DNA of 64,000 nt, from contig JARGPB010000014.1 in the NCBI GenBank assembly GCA_029212905.1, forward strand, positions 1 to 64,000, in the 5' to 3' direction. The position numbers and the translations under genes were made by a program. Source of the DNA: Thalassovita sp. (GTDB lineage: Bacteria; Pseudomonadota; Alphaproteobacteria; Rhodobacterales; Rhodobacteraceae). The first letter of the stretch is position 1, and every line of letters begins with the position of its first letter. The notes under the pieces are model-generated. The model made no database searches, was not told the DNA's origin, and saw only the letters and a program-made list of their open reading frames with translations. This document shows positions 59,082 to 64,000 of the stretch, piece by piece.

Positions 59082-62000
59082 ATGACCGTGGGAATGAAGC
59101 TCTTCTCGGATCGAAAGCGCGCCGTGCACGAAGGCCCCTACCCGCTGGATCGGCTCAAAAGGCAACCGCACGCGGAGCTGTCGGGCGTCCCGCCTTTTGC
59201 GCCACTGTCCTTTCGCCGCGACGACCATCCCGAAAGCATCGTCAACGCGATGGGAGAATATCAGGCGATGCTGGATGCGATCCGCGACGGGCTCGTGGCC
59301 TCTGTGCCGTCCGAAATCCCCGCCGACCCGGCCGAGCGCGCCGCCCACCTAAAGGCCTTTGGCTATTTCAGCGATGCCAGCATGGTCGGGATTTGCCGCC
59401 TGACGCCCGACACCCTTCTGCCCACGCCCGTCCGCAATCCAGACGTCGATCGGCTGGCCCAGGAACTGCGGACCAAACAAACCAAGACGCTGGCTTCGGG
59501 GATCGACGTGATCATGGCCGAACTGCGCGACACGATGGAGACCCCACCCATCGGGATCGACACCCACACCCATGCGATCGTGTTCCTATATGAATACCCT
59601 CGCGATCCCAGGCCCGACGAACCCGGTAGCGACTGGATACAAGATGCCCAGGCACAGCGTGCCTGCCTCAGGGCGGCCGAAACCGCTGCCGTTCTGGGGA
59701 ACTATATCCGTGTACTGGGATGGCAGGCCAAAGCTCATACGCAGGCCGCCTCGGACGTCAATCTGAACGCCTTGGCCGTGGCTGCCGGGTTGGCCGTCGT
59801 CCAGGATGGCGCGCTGTCTGCACCGTGGCTGGGGTCCCGGTTCGGACTGGCCGCTGTCACCTGCACCTTGGAAATGGAGCCGGATCAGCCATTAGCGCCC
59901 ATGACCCGACAGCCCAACCAACGCCGCAAACCCGCCCGCGCGGCCGACCCCTTTGCCAACCGTGATTTCAGGCTGGGGGGCCATCCCTTTGAGCGCCTGA
60001 AACGCGTCGACAGCCCAACCACCTATATCGACGAGGCCAACGTTGCCCGTGTCCCAAAACGCGCCGATATGTTCGCCCGCGCCCTGTTCGGGGATATGGG
60101 GCAATTTGTACAAAACAGCACCAAAAATGGGCAATATGTACGAAAGTCCGCGCCCAGCATGGCGCAGCGGCGGGCGCTTGGGGCCTTTACCGTGATCCAG
60201 AACGGCGATCCAGCGGATGGTCCGCGCCCCTCGGATCCCGCCCGCAATGCCACCAACATCAAAGCTGCCTGCTATTTCCTGGGTGTTGATGCGGTGGGAC
60301 TGTCGCGTTGCCCCGAATGGGCCTGGTATTCCCATGACGCCACAGGCGAGCCAATTACGCCCACCCATGACCAAGCCATCAGCATGATCATCGACCAGGG
60401 CTATGAGACGATGGAGGGCGCCTCGGGGGATGACTGGATCAGCGTTGCCCAATCTATGCGAGCGTATCTGCGGTTCTCATTGCTGGGGGGCGTACTGGCA
60501 AAACATATCCGAAATCTTGGATATAATGCAAAGGCCCACACCGTGATGGATGGCGAAGTCTTGCAGCCCCCTTTGTTGTTGCTGTCCGGCCTGGGCGAAG
60601 TCAGCCGCATCGGCGAGGTCATCCTGAACCCCTATTTGGGGCCGCGACTAAAATCGGGCGTCGTGACAACGGACATGCCGCTAAGCCATGATAAACCCAT
60701 AGATTTTGGCCTGCAAAAGTTCTGTTCGTCGTGCAACAAATGTGCGCGCGAATGCCCCTCGGGTGCGATCACTGCCGGGCCGAAACTGATGTTCAACGGC
60801 TACGAGATCTGGAAATCTGACAGCCAGAAATGCGCGACCTACCGGATCACCACCCAAGGCGGCGCGATGTGCGGGCGCTGCATGAAAACCTGCCCGTGGA
60901 ATCTTGAGGGGCTGTTCGCCGAGGCTCCTTTCCGATGGGCGGCGTCGCATATCCCCGCTGCGGCACCTGTGTTGGCGCGGCTGGATGATGCGTTGGGAAA
61001 TGGTGGGCTGAACGAAGCCAAGAAATGGTGGTGGGACATCGAATTAGATACCGACGGCGCGTATCGGCCGACCTCGGTGCCAGTAAACCGCCGCGATCTG
61101 CAAACCGACCTGAAACTGCGCTATTCCGATCAGACACTGGCCGTCTATCCTGCGCCGTTGGCGCCGCCCCCCTGGCCCTATCCGTTCCCCATGGACCGCG
61201 AGGCAGGGATCGCCGCCTACCAGGCCATGATCCCCGCCGCGGAATACCGCGCGCGGCTGGCGCGCGGCGACATGTCGATGGTTCACCGCTACGCAGTGCC
61301 GGGCGATGCGCCAGTGATCCGGGCACTGGTCTCGGAGGTCGAAGCTATGACACCAGAGATCACCAAATACGAATTCGCCAGCCTGGACGGGTCGCCCTTA
61401 CCAGACTGGACAGCGGGGGCGCACCTGGACGTTCTGGTCGCGCCCGAGTTCCTGCGCCAGTATTCGATGTCAGGCGACCCGGCCCGCACTGACCGCTATC
61501 AGATCGGTGTCCTGCGCGAGGACCACGGCCGTGGCGGATCCGCCCTGATGCACCGCATTTTCCAACCGGGGCGCAAGATTTTCCTGTCCAAACCGATCAA
61601 CCACTTCGAACTGGAGGAAGCTGCGACCAAGACCTATCTGATGGGCGGAGGGATTGGCATCACCCCAATGATCGCCTTTGCGCACCGGCTGCACGCCCTA
61701 GGGGCCAAGTTCGAGCTGCACTATTCCTGTGCCTCGCGCGCCAGCGCCGCCTATCTGTCCGATCTGAGCGCGGCGCCCTGGGCCGCCAACGTTCAGCTGC
61801 ACTTCAGCGATGACGGATCGCGAGCCCAGCTGCCTGCGATTCTGTCCGGCTACCGGCCCGGCTGGCACGTCTATACCTGCGGGCCGGATCGCTACATGCA
61901 AAGCGTGATTGAGGCAGCGACCGGCGGCGGCTTTCCCGAAGAGGCCCGGCATCTGGAATATTTCAGCCCGCCAGAACACCCCGAGCACGTAAACCACCCC

Positions 62001-62258
62001 TTCTGCCTGCGCCTGAAAGACGGCCGAGAGCTGACCGTTCCCGCAGACAAGACAGCGGCGGATATCTTACTGGAGAATGGCGTCCATGTGGATGTTAAAT
62101 GCGCCGATGGAATCTGCGGAGTCTGCAAGTGCGGCGTGCTGTCAGGAGAGGTCGATCACCGTGACTTTGTCCTTTCGCAGTCGCAGAAAAAATCAGCGAT
62201 GATTTTGTGCCAGTCTCGGGCCAAGGACCGCGACTCCATGCTGAAACTGGACATTTAG
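59082..62258 (+). CDS. Self-sufficient reductive dehalogenase (BhbA/NpRdhA type) with fused reductase and ferredoxin
   Basis: The 1058-residue protein comprises four regions. Residues 1 to about 290 form a degenerate copy of the cobalamin-binding half (AKAHT at 216-220). Residues 300-545 are the catalytic half, with Tyr416 in WAWYSHD and Lys484 in NAKAHT, placed as the catalytic Tyr/Lys of NpRdhA. Two 4Fe-4S sites follow (C548, C551, C554, C558; C584, C597, C600, C604). Next comes a flavin/NAD(P)H reductase (RQYSMSG at 792; MGGGIGITPM at 854) and a 2Fe-2S ferredoxin (C1007, C1012, C1015, C1043). No Tat signal is seen, so it should be cytosolic and catabolic, taking electrons directly from NAD(P)H. 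Known relatives debrominate hydroxybenzoates. ATG 59082 has AAGGGGGA upstream. Confidence 0.88.
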   Translation: MTVGMKLFSDRKRAVHEGPYPLDRLKRQPHAELSGVPPFAPLSFRRDDHPESIVNAMGEYQAMLDAIRDGLVASVPSEIPADPAERAAHLKAFGYFSDASMVGICRLTPDTLLPTPVRNPDVDRLAQELRTKQTKTLASGIDVIMAELRDTMETPPIGIDTHTHAIVFLYEYPRDPRPDEPGSDWIQDAQAQRACLRAAETAAVLGNYIRVLGWQAKAHTQAASDVNLNALAVAAGLAVVQDGALSAPWLGSRFGLAAVTCTLEMEPDQPLAPMTRQPNQRRKPARAADPFANRDFRLGGHPFERLKRVDSPTTYIDEANVARVPKRADMFARALFGDMGQFVQNSTKNGQYVRKSAPSMAQRRALGAFTVIQNGDPADGPRPSDPARNATNIKAACYFLGVDAVGLSRCPEWAWYSHDATGEPITPTHDQAISMIIDQGYETMEGASGDDWISVAQSMRAYLRFSLLGGVLAKHIRNLGYNAKAHTVMDGEVLQPPLLLLSGLGEVSRIGEVILNPYLGPRLKSGVVTTDMPLSHDKPIDFGLQKFCSSCNKCARECPSGAITAGPKLMFNGYEIWKSDSQKCATYRITTQGGAMCGRCMKTCPWNLEGLFAEAPFRWAASHIPAAAPVLARLDDALGNGGLNEAKKWWWDIELDTDGAYRPTSVPVNRRDLQTDLKLRYSDQTLAVYPAPLAPPPWPYPFPMDREAGIAAYQAMIPAAEYRARLARGDMSMVHRYAVPGDAPVIRALVSEVEAMTPEITKYEFASLDGSPLPDWTAGAHLDVLVAPEFLRQYSMSGDPARTDRYQIGVLREDHGRGGSALMHRIFQPGRKIFLSKPINHFELEEAATKTYLMGGGIGITPMIAFAHRLHALGAKFELHYSCASRASAAYLSDLSAAPWAANVQLHFSDDGSRAQLPAILSGYRPGWHVYTCGPDRYMQSVIEAATGGGFPEEARHLEYFSPPEHPEHVNHPFCLRLKDGRELTVPADKTAADILLENGVHVDVKCADGICGVCKCGVLSGEVDHRDFVLSQSQKKSAMILCQSRAKDRDSMLKLDI

Positions 62259-62367
62259 CACCGTTTATCGCCCAAAACCGGGCAAAATCGCCACTATAGA
62301 AGCGACAAATCCGCCGCAGGCTTTTTCTGCGTTTGCGAAATAGAGCGACTCCGCGTATCTCGGGCTT

Positions 62368-62922
62368 ATGACGAAAAAGCCTCGCCTCACAAAGACCGAC
62401 TGGTTGCTTGCCGGTTTTGCCGCCCTCGCCGAGGATGGCCCTGAGGCGCTGAAAGCAGAGCCTTTGGCCCGCCGTTTGGGCACCACGAAGGGCTCGTTCT
62501 ATTGGCACTTTGCCGATGTTCCCGCGTATCACGCGGCCATGATGGACCTGTGGGCCGATCAGGCCGTTAGCCACATCCCCGCCGCGCTGGAGGTCGAACC
62601 AACCCCCACCGCCAAACTGCGCAAGCTGAGCCAGATCATCGCGGCCCATCGCAGCGAAACCCTGGGCGGCGTAAAGCTGGACGCAGCGATCCGCGCGTGG
62701 TCTCGCGCCAATGCCGAAGTCGCCAAACGGTTGGCCGACGTGGATGGGCGGCGTCTGGGGTTCTTGGAAAACCTGTTGACCGAGACCGGCATTTCCAATC
62801 CGGAATGGGCGCGGATCATTTACTCCGCCGACATCGGGATGGAGGACCTGTCCTCGCGCGATGCCCGTGACAACACCAACGCAATGGGCTCACTGGTCGA
62901 TCTGGTTCTGGCCCTGCGCTAA
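62368..62922 (+). CDS. TetR/AcrR-family regulator
   Basis: The 184-residue protein has an N-terminal helix-turn-helix (LLAGFAALAEDGPEALKAEPLARRLGTTKGSFYWHFADVPAY, about 12-54) and a helical ligand domain with few recognisable features (ISNPEWARIIYSADIGMED). It lies 109 bp after the dehalogenase on the same strand; it may regulate that gene, or itself. Its 3' end overlaps the convergent recO end by 33 bp. Confidence 0.83.
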   Translation: MTKKPRLTKTDWLLAGFAALAEDGPEALKAEPLARRLGTTKGSFYWHFADVPAYHAAMMDLWADQAVSHIPAALEVEPTPTAKLRKLSQIIAAHRSETLGGVKLDAAIRAWSRANAEVAKRLADVDGRRLGFLENLLTETGISNPEWARIIYSADIGMEDLSSRDARDNTNAMGSLVDLVLALR

Positions 62923-63642
62923 GCGCCTCTGAAACAGGTCGATGAACCGTTGCCGGGCGGCTGGCAGAGGCCTGTTGCCCAACCCGTGCGCCAGACGGTG
63001 GGTCAGGAAATACCCTGTCGTCCGCAGCCCATCCCCGATTTCCGCGTCCGACGCGCCGCCCTGTCCCAGCATACAAACCGGCAAAGGCAGCAGCCGGTCC
63101 GCCCAATTCCCCGCACCTTCGGCCGATACGGCCCGCCCGGTTCGCGGCGACACGTAGGTCAGGTTTTCACGGCTACCGTTGACCGCGCATTTGCGCAGGT
63201 CCAACCCGAACCCCAGCTCTTCGAGCAGCGCCATTTCCCACTTCAGATAGGCCAGCGGCCAAATTTCAGTTTCGTCCAGAATATCCAGAAGCGCCTCGGT
63301 CCGGTGATACAGCGACGGGTGCGTTTCGCGTTCGGGCAGCAGGAACATCAGCATCGCAGCCACTGCATTCAGCCCCGCCAGCGACAGCCGATCCCCCAGG
63401 GCCATCGCCGAACGACTGCGCATAGGTTCCACCGTATAGCTGCCGATGTGGTCATCCAGCCGGGCGCGCCAGGTCAGATCCAGCTGGGCGCCGGGTTGCA
63501 ATATCGGAGCAATCTTACGACTGGTCGCCCCGCGCATCACCCCAGCATGACGCCCATGAGACTGGGTGAACACCTCGAGAATAGCCGAGGTTTCCCCATG
63601 CCTGCGCACGCCCAGCAATATGCCCTGATCTCGCCATTCCAT
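62890..63642 (-). CDS. recO: DNA repair protein RecO
   Basis: The 250-residue protein has an N-terminal OB-fold (EWRDQGILLGVRRHGETSAILEVFTQSHGRHAGVMRGATS) typical of RecO and a helical C-terminal part. RecO loads RecA on gapped DNA with RecR. Zinc-ligand cysteines usual in the C-terminal domain are only partly visible (LRKCAVNGSRENLTYVSPRTGRAVS holds one Cys). The DUF1491 gene lies 26 bp upstream on the same strand, a pairing I recall from Rhodobacterales. Confidence 0.9.
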   Translation of the reverse strand: MEWRDQGILLGVRRHGETSAILEVFTQSHGRHAGVMRGATSRKIAPILQPGAQLDLTWRARLDDHIGSYTVEPMRSRSAMALGDRLSLAGLNAVAAMLMFLLPERETHPSLYHRTEALLDILDETEIWPLAYLKWEMALLEELGFGLDLRKCAVNGSRENLTYVSPRTGRAVSAEGAGNWADRLLPLPVCMLGQGGASDAEIGDGLRTTGYFLTHRLAHGLGNRPLPAARQRFIDLFQRRLAQGQNQIDQ

Positions 63643-63668
63643 GCGCTACTATCCAACGGACGGGCGGA

Positions 63669-64000
63669 TCACGCCAGCCCCGGTTCATCCAGCAAATGCC
63701 GACCGGCGCGATCTTCGACCTCGATCACCCACAGGTCGGGATCGAAACCGCGCTGACGGGTGATCGCGGCGTCCACATCCGGTTCCGGCCCCGAGGACAG
63801 CTCGATCCATTTCCGATCACCGCTCATCAAATCGAACGAGCGCTGAAACACCTGCGCGACCCCATCCAGCGTATTCAGCTTCACCAAAACGGCACCAGCG
63901 GTGTCATCCCCATGCGCGACCACGAAAGCCGGAATATCGTATAGCCGCAACCGGGTCATATAGGCATCGACCCAGAACCGCGCTGTCAGGCGGTCGGTCA
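63669..64000 (-). CDS. DUF1491 family protein, start codon cut by the window edge
   Basis: The frame continues past the visible in-frame ATG at 63959 to the window end, where it reads TG-ACC-GAC-CGC, so the true ATG very likely has its A at 64001. The product would have about 110 residues: TDRLTARFWVDAYMTRLRL, then IPAFVVAHGDDTAGAVLVKLN, FQRSFDLMSGDRKWIE, and ITRQRGFDPDLWVIEVEDRAG. This matches the small alphaproteobacterial DUF1491 family of unknown function. It is probably co-transcribed with recO. Confidence 0.82.
   Translation of the reverse strand, partial: TDRLTARFWVDAYMTRLRLYDIPAFVVAHGDDTAGAVLVKLNTLDGVAQVFQRSFDLMSGDRKWIELSSGPEPDVDAAITRQRGFDPDLWVIEVEDRAGRHLLDEPGLA

Noticed and set aside
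1..64000. tRNA, rRNA, riboswitch and CRISPR search
   Set aside because: No TTCGAATC-type T-loops with matching stems, no rRNA sequence, no repeat-spacer arrays, and no riboswitch core were recognised by eye; a covariance-model scan would be needed to exclude small RNAs.

Overview
The window reads as a chromosome segment of an alphaproteobacterium of the order Rhodobacterales, roseobacter type. The DNA is GC-rich and genes are tightly packed. Lineage markers include a methylsuccinyl-CoA dehydrogenase of the ethylmalonyl-CoA pathway, the chvI-chvG-hprK-rapZ-EIIA(Man)-HPr block divergent from ATP-type pckA, DUF1150, DUF1491 and DUF6473 proteins, a Hint-domain protein, and TRAP transporters. No rRNA, tRNA or CRISPR array was seen. 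The species cannot be named from this alone.

Layout. 1-3.5 kb: the immunity end of what looks like a Mu-like prophage (ParB-like protein, small early genes, operator array, S24-type repressor with two peptidase-like domains, small exported protein), running off the left edge and ending just beyond hpaI. 3.5-6.5 kb: hpaF-hpaG-hpaH-hpaI, lower homoprotocatechuate meta-cleavage genes. 6.6-17.6 kb: housekeeping (ubiK, lgt, MidA-like methyltransferase, pgeF, Hint protein, Lrp regulator, trxB, an unusual regulator-ATP sulfurylase-APS kinase fusion, hsp20, purE-purK). 17.7-23 kb: PhnM-like hydrolase, lipase, GNAT enzyme, DUF6473 protein, 3-hydroxybutyryl-CoA dehydrogenase, acyltransferase. 23-29.4 kb: HPr, EIIA(Man), RapZ, HPr kinase, ChvG/ChvI and pckA, a carbon-status and envelope signalling block. 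29.5-38 kb: regulators, exporters, methylsuccinyl-CoA dehydrogenase, a BKACE enzyme.

38-48.4 kb: a probable hydroxycinnamate (ferulate/p-coumarate) cluster with feruloyl-CoA synthetase-like ligase, crotonase, acyl-CoA dehydrogenase, amidohydrolase, MarR regulator, a complete TRAP transporter, and nearby a zeta-class GST and a second MarR regulator. 48.5-58.9 kb: reductive pyrimidine catabolism, with an NMT1-type ABC importer, dihydropyrimidinase, N-carbamoyl amidohydrolase, RutR-like regulator and PreA/PreT dihydropyrimidine dehydrogenase. Palindromes resembling RutR sites lie at both promoters of this regulon.

59.1-62.9 kb: a self-sufficient, single-chain reductive dehalogenase (duplicated N-terminal half, catalytic cobalamin-type domain with two 4Fe-4S clusters, flavin/NAD(P)H reductase, 2Fe-2S ferredoxin) and a TetR regulator. 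The dehalogenase is divergent from preT, and the RutR-like palindrome lies between them. 62.9-64 kb: recO and a DUF1491 gene whose start codon is cut by the window edge.

The items most worth follow-up are the dehalogenase and its possible tie to pyrimidine metabolism, the in-frame MarR-type DNA-binding domain fused to Sat-CysC with a perfect palindrome upstream, the tandem-S24 prophage repressor with its operator array, and a 21-bp intergenic repeat present four times.
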